From: Pseudoips prasinana
Taxonomy: Eukaryota > Arthropoda > Insecta > Lepidoptera > Nolidae
NCBI GenBank assembly: GCA_951640165.1
Contig: OX621253.1
Span: 13,782,001-13,846,000, forward strand
Direction: 5' to 3'
DNA length: 64,000 nt
Shown here: positions 54,172 through 64,000 of the stretch, in pieces
How positions within the stretch are numbered: position 1 is the stretch's first letter
Layout: each line of letters begins with the position of its first letter
Made by a program: the position numbers and the translations under genes
The notes under the pieces: model-generated
Told to the model about the DNA's origin: nothing
Databases searched by the model: none
The model's input: only the letters and a program-made list of their open reading frames with translations

Positions 54172-56990
54172 TGCCCAATTTTAAAAACTCCACTCCCGTC
54201 ATAAAGAGAATCCCTCGGGGGGCAAGGCCTTTAGTTGCTCAAAGTTTAGTTAAGTGCATTCGTCTTGTTCTCCGAGAGAATAATGAATCTGCCTGGGAAC
54301 AACTTCTCACCTTCCCTTACAGGACTCTACACGTTTCACGGAAACAAAAACAGTCCCTTACGGCCGGGATAAAGAATAACTGTTTGAACCCTAACACCAA
54401 TCAACCTCCATCAAAACCCAACAATTTCAAAAATAAAAACTATTACAAGTATATAGAGTCCAAGTTGGGGGAGGGTGACATTGCGGGTGCGGCACGTCTA
54501 TTGTTTAGTGATGATGTAGTGGCGCCGTATTCCGCAGAAACACTGGCAGCTTTAAAAGACAAACATCCGACTCCAGCTGCCGATCTCGCTTTTCCCGCCT
54601 CTCCTAATGGCGAGCCAGTACTCACCGTTACCGCTAAGGAAGTTGCTGTAGCTATTAGTTCCTTCCGCTGTTGCTCCGCAGGTGGCCTAGACGGTCTGAC
54701 GCCCCAGCATCTTAAAGATCTTATAAATCCGGCTATCGGAGAGACCAGCATGGTCCTACTAGAGGAACTCGCAGCGCTTAGTAATCTGATGCTTCGCGGC
54801 GATGTGGCGGATTCCGTTATCGACATATTGTATGGAGCGAATCTTTGTGCGCTGAACAAGCGAGATGGCGGTATCCGCCCCATCGCCGTTGGGTGTACGT
54901 ACAGGCGTATGGTGGCCAAAACTTGCTGTAGGCACGTCTACAGCAAATTATCAAAGGTCTTTCAACCCCTTCAGCTAGGCTTTGGATCGAGGGGAGGTTG
55001 CGAGGCCGCCATACACGCATTGTCTACTTATCTAGGTAGCGGGAAAGGTGAGGTAATTATCAAGGTTGACATAAAAAACGCTTTTAACTCTGTGAACAGG
55101 GATTCCTTGTTGGCCGAGGTCAGAAAAGAAATCCCCGAATTATTCGGTTTTATTTGGCAGTGCTACAGACAACCCACAAAATTACTATATAAAGACAACG
55201 TTTTGGAATCCGCTGTCGGATGCCAACAAGGAGACCCTCTCGGACCAGTTATTTTCAGTCTTGCCATCCAACCTATTATTAGACATTTAAATTCTAAATT
55301 TAACGCTTGGTATCTAGATGATAGAACCTTGGGGGGTGATGTCAACACCGTACTGGATGATATAACCAGCTTAAAACAAAAATTACAATCAATCGGCCTG
55401 GAACTTAATCCTTCAAAATGTGAATTGTTCATCATGGACTCAACTGACAGACCTTCGACAATACAAAAATTTAATAACATAGTCCCTAATATTCAAATTA
55501 TTGAAAATAATGCACTTCGCCTCCTTGGGTCTCCGATTTTAGATGAAAGCTTTCCACTATTTATCGAAGAAAAAATTCAAAACTTTAATGATACATTGGA
55601 AAGATTTTCTAAAATAAACATACATTCAGTTTATACTATAATTCGGCATTGCTTTTTCGTACCTAAATTTACATACGCTCTTCGCTCCTGTCCGCTATGG
55701 AAACATTCGGCCCTTCTACAAAAAATTGACGAAATTCTACGTCATACCCTTTCCACAATTTTAAACTTGGACCTTGATGACCGAGCATGGCAACAGGCTA
55801 CACTACCTGTGCGCCTGGGTGGTCTCGGCATCAGAAAAATTTCTAGTGTTAGCCTACCAGCGTTCTTGTCCTCGGTCCACGGCACCAAAGAGTTAACCTG
55901 TAAAATCCTTTCTTCTACGCAGGTTGTCTCGGAGGTACCGTTTTTGACTGAGGCCCTGGACGCTTGGAAAATAACTTGTCCGACTTCAGAGTTACCCACA
56001 AACCCGTGCTCTCAGAGGCAGTGGGACCGGCCGCTCTGTGAATTAGTGCGTAATAATCTAATCAATACATGCACTAAGCCCGCAGAGCGTGCTCGTCTAC
56101 TGGCTGTGGGTGAATGGGAATCGGGACTCTGGCTACAGGCAGTGCCGTCGCCCAATATAGGTACTATGTTGGACAACGGCACCTTTCGTGTTGCCGCCTC
56201 TCTTCGTTTGGGCATCCCATGCGTTACTCCGCATCGTTGTCGGTGTGGAGTGTCAGTTGATAATTTAGGACACCACGGTCTGTCATGCTGTAGGAGTGCG
56301 GGTAGATTCCCACGTCATAGTAGCATTAATGACATTATCCGTAGGGCTCTCTCCACCGCCGGCGTCCCAGCTGTACTAGAACCAAGCGGTCTGGCGCGCG
56401 ACGATGGAAAGAGACCAGACGGTATGTCTTTGTTGCCTTGGAAGATGGGTAGGCCACTGGTGTGGGATGCAACCTGCGTCGACACCCTTGCGCCTTCGCA
56501 TCTTCCTTATACGTCGGAGTCTGCGGGTACTGCTGCTGCATCGGCTGAGGCCCTCAAGCGGCGCAAATACACTAACCTCGTCGGAGGTTATGTATTTGAG
56601 CCGTTTGGGGTGGAAACGCTTGGCCCATGGGGTCCAAACGCGCGCACCCTATTTCGGGATATTGCAAAATTAATCATTGACACTTCACGTGACCAGAAGG
56701 CTGGCCTTTATTTTGGTCAAAGAATCAGTATTGCCATACAACATGGCAATGCTGCCAGTCTTCTGGGTACGTTCCCCGACAACGATGAGGATTTTTATTG
56801 ACGCTGTTTAGATTTAGTTAATTTTATATCTATGTAGGTTTAATGTAGTTTTTAATTTTTATGTATATATCTTTAGAACTATTAATTATTATAATGTTAT
56901 TTATAAATGAATGTAATGTATGATTTACTTTGCGAATTAATAAATAAATAAGAATTAAGTTGATTAATCCTAAAAAAAAAAAAAAAAAAA
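54172..56990 (+). mobile_element. 5'-truncated LINE with poly(A) tail and target duplication
   Basis: The insert ends in a run of 19 A residues (56972-56990). ATTAATAAC follows at 56991-56999 and precedes the insert at 54163-54171, giving a 9-bp target duplication (11 bp if two A residues are counted). The left border cuts into the middle of the ORF, as expected of incomplete reverse transcription. AATAAA lies at 56939-56944. The restored target reads AATAACCTCCTTGTTTTGAA, part of a dispersed motif also seen near 25254. Confidence 0.92.
54174..56801 (+). CDS. LINE ORF2-type polyprotein, reverse transcriptase plus C-terminal nuclease, 5' truncated
   Basis: The frame is open for 875 residues from the truncation point to TGA. 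Numbered from 54174, the reverse transcriptase spans about 145-480: GGLDGLTPQHL, IRPIAVGCTYRRM, motif A VDIKNAF (Asp299), motif B QQGDPLGP and motif C AWYLDD (380-383). After a thumb region, residues about 685-705 form a Cys/His cluster (CRCG...GHHGLSC). Then come RPDG (Asp749) and VWDATCVDT (Asp765), which look like a PD-(D/E)XK restriction-like endonuclease, placed C-terminally as in the R2/NeSL-like LINE groups. I cannot fix the clade. No apurinic-type endonuclease is visible, but the N-terminus is missing. Local codon use is GC-richer than the flanks. No stop or shift is visible, so the copy is young. Confidence 0.9.
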   Translation, partial: PNFKNSTPVIKRIPRGARPLVAQSLVKCIRLVLRENNESAWEQLLTFPYRTLHVSRKQKQSLTAGIKNNCLNPNTNQPPSKPNNFKNKNYYKYIESKLGEGDIAGAARLLFSDDVVAPYSAETLAALKDKHPTPAADLAFPASPNGEPVLTVTAKEVAVAISSFRCCSAGGLDGLTPQHLKDLINPAIGETSMVLLEELAALSNLMLRGDVADSVIDILYGANLCALNKRDGGIRPIAVGCTYRRMVAKTCCRHVYSKLSKVFQPLQLGFGSRGGCEAAIHALSTYLGSGKGEVIIKVDIKNAFNSVNRDSLLAEVRKEIPELFGFIWQCYRQPTKLLYKDNVLESAVGCQQGDPLGPVIFSLAIQPIIRHLNSKFNAWYLDDRTLGGDVNTVLDDITSLKQKLQSIGLELNPSKCELFIMDSTDRPSTIQKFNNIVPNIQIIENNALRLLGSPILDESFPLFIEEKIQNFNDTLERFSKINIHSVYTIIRHCFFVPKFTYALRSCPLWKHSALLQKIDEILRHTLSTILNLDLDDRAWQQATLPVRLGGLGIRKISSVSLPAFLSSVHGTKELTCKILSSTQVVSEVPFLTEALDAWKITCPTSELPTNPCSQRQWDRPLCELVRNNLINTCTKPAERARLLAVGEWESGLWLQAVPSPNIGTMLDNGTFRVAASLRLGIPCVTPHRCRCGVSVDNLGHHGLSCCRSAGRFPRHSSINDIIRRALSTAGVPAVLEPSGLARDDGKRPDGMSLLPWKMGRPLVWDATCVDTLAPSHLPYTSESAGTAAASAEALKRRKYTNLVGGYVFEPFGVETLGPWGPNARTLFRDIAKLIIDTSRDQKAGLYFGQRISIAIQHGNAASLLGTFPDNDEDFY

Positions 56991-57010
56991 ATTAATAACC
57001 TCCTTGTTTT

Positions 57011-57060
57011 GAAGTCGGTTGAAAAGCGAAAAACAATATTTTATCTTTTCAACTGACTTC
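57011..57060. repeat. Hairpin, 16-bp arms
   Basis: GAAGTCGGTTGAAAAG and, 18 nt later, CTTTTCAACTGACTTC, 15 of 16 paired. It is just downstream of the LINE target duplication and belongs to the dispersed motif there. Confidence 0.8.
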
Positions 57061-60000
57061 ATCGATTTGAATTTCAATCGATTTTTGAATGCTCTGACAT
57101 TTCCTCGAAATATTATGAAGTAGGTACCTTGGTTAGTTATAACTTGGTTTTCCTGGCCACAAAAATTAGAAAACAGATTTTTATTAACAACGTAGTTGTG
57201 TTTTCTAAATAAATATAAAAAGATTCGTTTATTTCAAACACAGATATCGTATCGCCACTCTGAGATACACGTTCATAAAGTAAATATATTGTCCCGCTTA
57301 TAACATCCACTTAATTTTATAAATAAGACTTTAATGCGGGTCTACGATAAAGTACCTTTAATGCTACGTAAAACTGTAACAATGCGTCCTTTTATTTCAC
57401 CTTTCTGATGTGTGACATTTTGCATCAAACATGGCCGAAATTAATGTGACTAAAAATCAGATGAATAACTTTATACACAATTTATACATAAGCTGACATG
57501 TATAAAAACCTAGGCAGTATGCACGACACAAAGTTTTCTTCACGCCTGTACTGCATCGAGGGAATCGACCGAGGGAATACCTACCAGAGAACGGGCAGCA
57601 GCGTTTTTTTCTGTGAACTATGACCATCAAACTGCGATCACCAAACCGACTACCAAGTTTGGCTAATATGACATATCCCCCAAAGTTTGGGGAGGCTTTT
57701 GTCCAGCAGTGGACATACTTTGGCTGACATGATGATGATGATGATTAGGTATGGCAGAATGATGGAACGAACGAACGATCAGGATAACTTGATAGGAAAG
57801 TAGACTAAGTCACAATTATGTCATAATGAATTCAAAATATGCGCTACATTAGCATCATTGCATTACGATAAGTGAGTACAAAATATACTTTGATGCCTAT
57901 CAGACTACTAACTGGTAGTAAAAGGAAGATATTAGTGCCTATAAAAAGCTCGAGTGACATTTAATACCCTACGTGTGCTCTTGTTACACTTTTAGTTAGA
58001 CCGACCATGGTGTTGCAACAAATAGACTGGTATAATATATGTTGATTCACCATTTAGTATTATTTTGTAAGTACAGACGCCAGCACATCCAGCTAACCCA
58101 ATCTGTCAGATTTCTTTTATAGATTTTCAACTTTATCACATATGCATAAGGTTCACTTTCAATTGAGGAAATTTGACAGATTGGGGTAACTTGATGTGCT
58201 GGCGTCTGTACTATATATGTTGCACGTACATATATGTTGCAATATCGCAATAGATACCTTATTATTTGTCAAAAAGTTAAAAAAGGGAGTATAATGATAT
58301 ATTTTTGTCCTGCTTTCGTCTAGCATCCGCAACGTCTTTCGGCTGATATAACGATATAGTTTTTTAATAAAGAATATTTTACTATTAATTTTCTTTATTT
58401 CGGGTTACACCACATACCACATACTTTGGATTTATAAAGAAAACTTGAGCTCGGTTATATGTTACTTAATTCTATATAAACATTATCATCATATCAAAGT
58501 ATATTGTGCCTTGAAATTATATATAAAGTAAAAGTATTTAAAGGACCTAATTACTCTTGTTGAAATAACACAGCATAGTATCTAACCGATCCATTTGATG
58601 TAAAGTCATGGTTATGCTACTAGCTATATATTCAGTTGTGCTTGCGCAAACGTCTCAACCCGGCCCGTTCAAGGATGGCACACCCACTAAACATTATATT
58701 ACATTTTAATCATGTAGAGTTTATTTGACAAGGCTAATTGTTAGTTTTATAGTTTGTAGATTAACATAAAGACGATACTTTGTTTGGTTTCTATTAGAGT
58801 ACACGATGATTGTTTTAGAACATAAATAATGATTGAAGATTATGCAGGTTCTCACAGTCTGGATAAGTTCTTAATAACAACCTGTTCGCGTCTGTATGTA
58901 GGATGCCTTACAGACTAACAATAGCCAAAATGTTTTCATTTTTTCTTCGTCAAACACGACTTTTATTCTCTTTTTCGATATTAAAAATAAATAAAGGAAA
59001 GGGTGTTTATTTTATTTTTAAATCTAGGAAAGTTACAGTAACTTGAACATCAATAAGATTGTATGTTTATGTTATGGCCGATTACAACTTTTCAAATCAA
59101 CATATTCGCGGAAAGACGTCTACTACATACTCTGTAATGACATCTCCATATATCTCCGTAATAATATTATATATGTATATTGTACTATTATTTATAATTT
59201 GTTTTACCTAATAATTTTCCTCAATGCCTATTGCATTGATGAAAGGTAGCAGGTAAAAATTGTGTAACATTTATTTTTATTTAAAATTTTTATGAACAAA
59301 TTTGTATAGAGGACTTTAAGCCATTGGCATTATCTCCCAGTCGACCTTGAGAAGATGCAGAGATTAAGAAGTAGGTGGGTGCACTAAGGACAGAAAAATT
59401 AAAGAATTAAAAGAAATATATAAATAAACATTTCCAGATTACAACAGCAGAAGAAATGGACATGTTAATGAGAATATGACAGCAATGGTCAGCGGAACAG
59501 ATGGTACGCTATTCCAAAATTACGTACCATCTGATTACACCCACCATCATCCTTAACGATACTCCTTTTGTCTTGAGAACGATCTTTTTTAACTTTACAG
59601 TATAAATATATAAGTATATATCATAAATTTAATAACCACAGCCTACCTAATATAAGAAAGTAACACTTCTAAAGATTAATTTTAAGTGATAACTTGGGAA
59701 TTTTGACTAGAGATAATACCTCCTAATGTATTATTTTTTAATTAATATTTATATTATTGCTGTGAAATTGACGGTAATGAATATTACCACCCCATTTCAT
59801 CCCGTAGAATTCAATCCGAAACAATATCGCCCAAAGAGCGGGCACTACGGGCAGGAGCGTCTCTATGTGTACTATGACTGTCATACTGAGTTCTCCAACC
59901 CGTCTCCCAGACGTGGCGATTATGCCATGTCCCTCCAAATGATGGACTGAACTGCAATGTGGAAATCTTTGGGGAGGCCTTATTCGGCTAACAGATGATG

Positions 60001-60680
60001 ATGATTTAAATGATTACATAAAAGTGTTAGTGAATTGCATACAACCACTTAATAAATCTGAAAACCCATCCTCGTGGTCTAAAGATTAATTTAAACGATC
60101 AGGTATTAAATAAAAGTACCTACTTTAAAAACAGTAACTATGTTTTATGAATTGTTTGCCGCAGAAGTAAGTATAGTAATTTTATAAATTTCTTTATCTC
60201 ATTATGAACTTGAAGAACAATCAAGGCTAAATAAGTCTTCTCCACAAAAATAGAATAAACAAAACGTCGACTTGGTTTCGTGGAGTCTTTTCAGTTGAGG
60301 ACATCATTGCTGTAAACACGTCGTTACAATAATAATAATTGATATTCACCGCAATTTAAACACGATACGGCTGAATAAAATGCAATTAGCATAAATAAAT
60401 AATTATGAACCTACATTTTGACAGTCAAAACATAAAGTTCCAATAAAATACCAATCAAACTTTTGAACCGAATTGTCGATTTTATCGTTTTGAAATGTAA
60501 AGTAAGTAAACGTAGCATTTTAATTATGATCTGACTATTTACAAATTCTCTCTGTAGGGATACAAAACTAAAAAAATGGCGTGACAATCGAGATACTGTA
60601 TCAGATCGTATAGGTTACTAAAAGTGTGAGAAAAATATTATCCTCCGTCGAGGCTTTGAGATTGTGCTATGATAAACCGT
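57061..60680. other. Gene-free region with RTE tails
   Basis: RTE 3' tails lie at 57618-57745 and 59868-60004 (both GGGGAGGC...TTCGGCT-like, then GATGATGAT) and a trace at 58310-58345. MITE-B is listed separately. No gene is supported. Confidence 0.6.
58074..58208. mobile_element. MITE-B, 135 bp, complete, TA target duplication
   Basis: Inverted ends CAGACGCCAGCACATCCAGC and GATGTGCTGGCGTCTG, with TA at 58072-58073 and 58209-58210. The arms extend to about 40 bp with few mismatches (CCCAATCTGTCA inside). Confidence 0.93.
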
Positions 60681-60689
60681 GGCACTTTC

Positions 60690-61050
60690 GTAGATTAATT
60701 AACAAAGGTCAGTGGCCATGGCTGCAGGGTACCCAATTGTTTGGGCGATGAAAACAAAAGTAACTTGACGAGTTTGGCTCGCGGCTGTCTCAGTTGGTAC
60801 TCGAAACATTACGTTTATTGAATGAGATGTTTGAAGGCGCCATCTATTGGCCACCGAGATCGTGTGACTTAACACCGTGCGACTTTTTTCTATGGGGCTA
60901 TTTGTAATCTCTAATCTATGCAGACAAACCACATTCATTTGCCACCCTAAAAGCCAACATAACTCGCGTCCTGAGCTCCATTATAGGAAAATGTCATCCA
61001 AAATTGGTCCACCAGGATTCACCAGACATAAGATTGTGACGACTTCACTT
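60690..61050 (+). pseudogene. Tc1/mariner-superfamily transposase remnant
   Basis: The plus frame contains WPPRSCDLTPCDFFLWGYL and, after a stop, YADKPHSFATLKANITRV. This is the block after the third catalytic residue in insect mariner-like transposases. At least two stops are present and the N-terminal domains are gone. Confidence 0.75.
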
Positions 61051-61069
61051 AAATAGGTTTAATTTCTGA

Positions 61070-61205
61070 GTGTCTCCGTGCTTCGGAGGGCACGTTAAGC
61101 TGTCGGTCACGGTTGTAGTCATTAGACAACATTCGTTAAGCCATGACAGAGGCCCCCCTGGGCCGCTTGAACCACTCTGACGACGTTAGCCGCTGCCCAT
61201 ACGAT
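61070..61205 (+). repeat. Repeat Z, ordinary copy
   Basis: It reads through GGTTGTAGTCATTAGACAAC and ATTCGTTAAGCC without the palindromes present in the 22.5-kb copy. It directly follows the mariner remnant. Confidence 0.75.
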
Positions 61206-62580
61206 AAGTAAGTATTGAAACATTTCTAGCGCTATTCCCTAGCCAGTAGCCCCACAAAATGATTAGTTGGGGTATCGTACAGGCAACTCCACGTCGATAC
61301 ACTTCCACTAGAACTTTACAGCTTACGTTATAAAGGTCGTAATAAATAAAGGTCAACTCTATTATGAATTACGTATGAATAATTTTCAAAGCTGCATAGA
61401 TACGCAATGAAACATAAATAGTGTTTATGCTGCTACGAAACGAAATAAGTCACATCCACCACCAGTTTATATGTCATATCGGCAACACCACGTTCCATTA
61501 ATGTAATTATTCCACCAAGATGTCAATGCCCATTGAAATCATATATTCGTAGATTATTTACCTAATATATTGGTTTTTGGACATTCTATTATATAGTCAA
61601 AGCCTGATGATAAATACTAAAAAAGTTTCGCATTTACATGAAGCCTCCCAAAAAGTTACTAATCCTGTATATGTATCCGCACGATGGATGCTGGCGAATA
61701 TATCTTATATGAGCTGTTCCGAACCTTTACCCTGCAGCAAGGTAAACTAAACTGTTTGCGCACGATATATGTCAATGTATCGTAATGTAAATGAGCATTA
61801 TGTTAAAGTTATGTCTGTGACCCAAGTGTCTTTAAGAAAATATTTTTGAAAGTGCCAGCTTCCAAAATGAATGTATGTAGGTATGGCCTGTATCTGTAAC
61901 ATTAGGTATTGACGTCATAATAAGAAAATAATTTATCTATGTATGTCTTTGCGAGATTTAGTACGACACCAAGCGTACCTTCTATTCCGATGTCCTCGAG
62001 TAGGTACACAGGTAAGTACTTTATAAAATAAAACTGAACATAATAGCAATGTAAGTATCGTTTGTAAGGTTGTTTCTGACCCCACTGGCATTATATTCCA
62101 GGAACATTCAAAGGCCGCATCTACCGATAAGTGTTTGTAAATAGTGTTCTCGGAACTGCTATTGGGTAATTGATGCAATTATTACGCAAGGTGTTTTCCG
62201 AATTAAAAAGACGTATGTAAAAGTTAAAACTACTATCTGAATGAAGACTGCTTCTCAGGTAGGTATCTTTAAATTGAATGAATAAGGTAATCACTTATAT
62301 AAAACTTTATGGAATTCAGTTAAATTAATTTTATGTGTAAAGTGATTATGATCCACTTCTGTGATAAGATCTTGTTTGTTGTTTGTCTTTATATAGTAAA
62401 TTATGTATATAACGTATTAATATATTCTCGTAATAAAACATAGTCATGAACCCCGTGTCTGATTATATAGAAGGATATAATACTGTAACACTCACAGCAG
62501 CGGGGGTTTCCTCTTAGATATCTAGAGGGAGATCTTCAAAATGACAACACACGCGTAAAACACCATATTTTTATTCATTA
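61206..62580. other. Gene-free AT-rich stretch
   Basis: No gene, RNA or assignable repeat is seen. Confidence 0.5.
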
Positions 62581-62599
62581 TATTTTATTTTATAATAAT

Positions 62600-62760
62600 A
62601 AACTATTTTCACACAAATAACTATTTTTTAGGTTGTCTGGAAGAGATCACATTTAGTGATAAGGCCGCCAATTGTACATTTCTGTAATTCATCCTTGTTC
62701 CTTATATTTTATTTTACTTGGTGTACAATAAAGAGTTATCTCTATCTATCTATCTACTAT
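62600..62760 (+). mobile_element. Retroelement 3' tail with (TATC)n
   Basis: TTGGTGTACAATAAAGAGTT followed by a TCTA tetranucleotide run is a common lepidopteran LINE tail form. The coding part is absent. Confidence 0.55.
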
Positions 62761-62969
62761 TTTTTAGCACATCACTTTTGTAACTGCGGAGAACTATCTA
62801 CCCGACATTAAATTATACTTCTTTTTTTTAAATTCAAACACATTCTAACTTCAAAACCTATGTCCAGCAATTTTAAAAGAATGTACAGGGTTTTCCAGGT
62901 TCTACTCTCAAAAGAGGTTTTGTTTTATAGGAGGGCAATCTTAGGTAATATCCTGGTAATACCATTACA

Positions 62970-63305
62970 GTACGGTTTTGGCGCCAACGCGGAAAAGCAT
63001 CGCGGCATTGTTTCATTTTCAAAAACTGGTGTAAATTAGAGTTTAAATAAATATGGTGAATTCAAAGGCTTACATATGGTGAATTTTTAGACATAACATC
63101 TTCGACAACGTGCACAAGTGGAGGAAAGTGCCATATTGCCGTGAATTGCGATTTTCTGTGTTGAATCTAAAACTCTATATAAGCCTGTAGTAAACTTTTT
63201 ACTGCTTTACTGGGATAGGACAAGGGCTATGTATGATTTGACTGTGACGGACTTTACTTGACATTGACTTGATGACGAAAATTAATGAAATAAAAATATA
63301 TTTTA
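62970..63305 (+). repeat. Repeat X, interrupted by element Y
   Basis: It has TTTTGGCGCCAACGCGGAAA, then CTTTACTGGGATAGGACAAG, and stops at ATATATTTTA where Y begins; other copies continue CTGAAGGCTCATAAGGCC. Confidence 0.85.
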
Positions 63306-64000
63306 TAGTGAGACAAGGATCTTTAAGAACGTGGCTGAAAGTAGAACTAACACCGCCATCTTATAAAGTGTCTCTTTGACGGTTCTGCCACAGCTTGCTT
63401 TGCTGACTGCTGTTCCTACGTTTATTTTTTGGTTTAAAACACTTATGACAAATGTGATAAAAAGTGGTGTCAGTAAAATAGTCCTAAAGGTTAAGGAGAT
63501 TTTCATGAAAGAAAAACACAGTGAAGGCTCGATAATTCCATTTGAAAAATTTAACGAGCGAGTTGCGCCCCGATAGGAAAATGTTACCATGCTTGATTTT
63601 TAAGTCGCACCCGTGTATTAGTTTTTCGTTTAAAGTTTTTTATTAATGTAGTATTATAAGTAAAGTGAATAAAATATTAATTTAGAAATAAATTTGTTTA
63701 TTAAGATATAATGACTGTTTTACTCCCTTGTGCTATTAAATTATTTATAATAATAAATCGATAATATATGGGGTACCCTATAAACTTTTAGAGTTAGATA
63801 TACCTGGGAAATTATTCACACAAGGCCATCTTATCTTATCTCAAACTAAGTAAAGCTTGTACTATGGAAATCAAATAGCTGATATACTACATATACTACT
63901 TTTGTAAATACATATCTGAACATCTAGACACGGGACAAACAGGCAATTTAATGCACATAAATATCTGTCCTGAGTGGGAATAAAAAAAACCAACTAAGCC
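63306..64000. mobile_element. TIR element Y, second copy, inverted, cut by window end
   Basis: It starts TAGTGAGACAAGGATCTTTA after TA and matches 42954 back to 41961 in inverse. It includes the SINE at 63800-63995 without MITE-A (uninterrupted CTTGTACTATGG at 63857-63868). The far end lies outside the window. Confidence 0.85.

Noticed and set aside
54443..54919. 158-codon minus-strand frame
   Set aside because: It is opposite the conserved LINE reverse transcriptase frame and has no motif of its own.

Overview
The window reads as nuclear DNA of a moth or butterfly (Lepidoptera). It is AT-rich, has short intron-split genes with GT/AG splice sites, and is packed with transposable elements of types common in that order: several tRNA-headed SINEs, RTE and Jockey LINE tails, Helitrons, piggyBac-like and Harbinger-like elements, and Tc1/mariner MITEs. 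No bacterial, organellar or free viral sequence is evident. The order-level placement is inferred from element and protein resemblance; no species is proposed.

Three host genes can be supported. (1) Positions 2036-5980 (+) hold the last five coding exons of HAT1, the type-B histone H4 acetyltransferase; its N-terminal part lies before the window or was not found. (2) Positions 15121-39095 (-) hold a complete MSL3 gene. Thirteen coding exons join in phase to 1,638 nt (545 residues), with a chromo-barrel domain, a low-complexity linker and a split MRG domain. HAT1 and MSL3 converge tail to tail and both belong to histone acetylation biology, though nothing shows co-regulation. (3) Positions 48514-49203 (-) hold a two-exon RR-2 cuticular protein gene with TATA box and poly(A) signal.

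Almost everything else is mobile-element sequence. 1-15 kb: SINEs, MITEs and tandem duplications around HAT1, then gene-free sequence. 15-39 kb: MSL3 introns holding a triple nest (SINE, piggyBac-like, Harbinger-like), a Mutator-like MITE with 9-bp target duplication, a broken pogo transposon with a PHD finger, two full non-autonomous Helitrons and a 171-bp tandem array. 39.4-43 kb: a 1.68-kb BEL/Pao-like element with 62-bp LTRs inserted in another repeat, then a TIR element carrying a SINE that carries a MITE. 43-48 kb: gene-poor, with a decayed Jockey LINE. 49-54 kb: SINEs, RTE remnants and a 370-bp hexanucleotide array. 54.2-57 kb: a young 5'-truncated LINE with an open 875-residue reading frame, poly(A) tail and target duplication. 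57-64 kb: MITEs, a mariner remnant and a second copy of the 42-kb TIR element that supplies an empty site for the MITE.

Beyond the genes, the clearest signals are several nested insertions with matching target duplications, and at least ten long-arm, short-loop palindromes, some of which sit where one repeat copy departs from its relatives.
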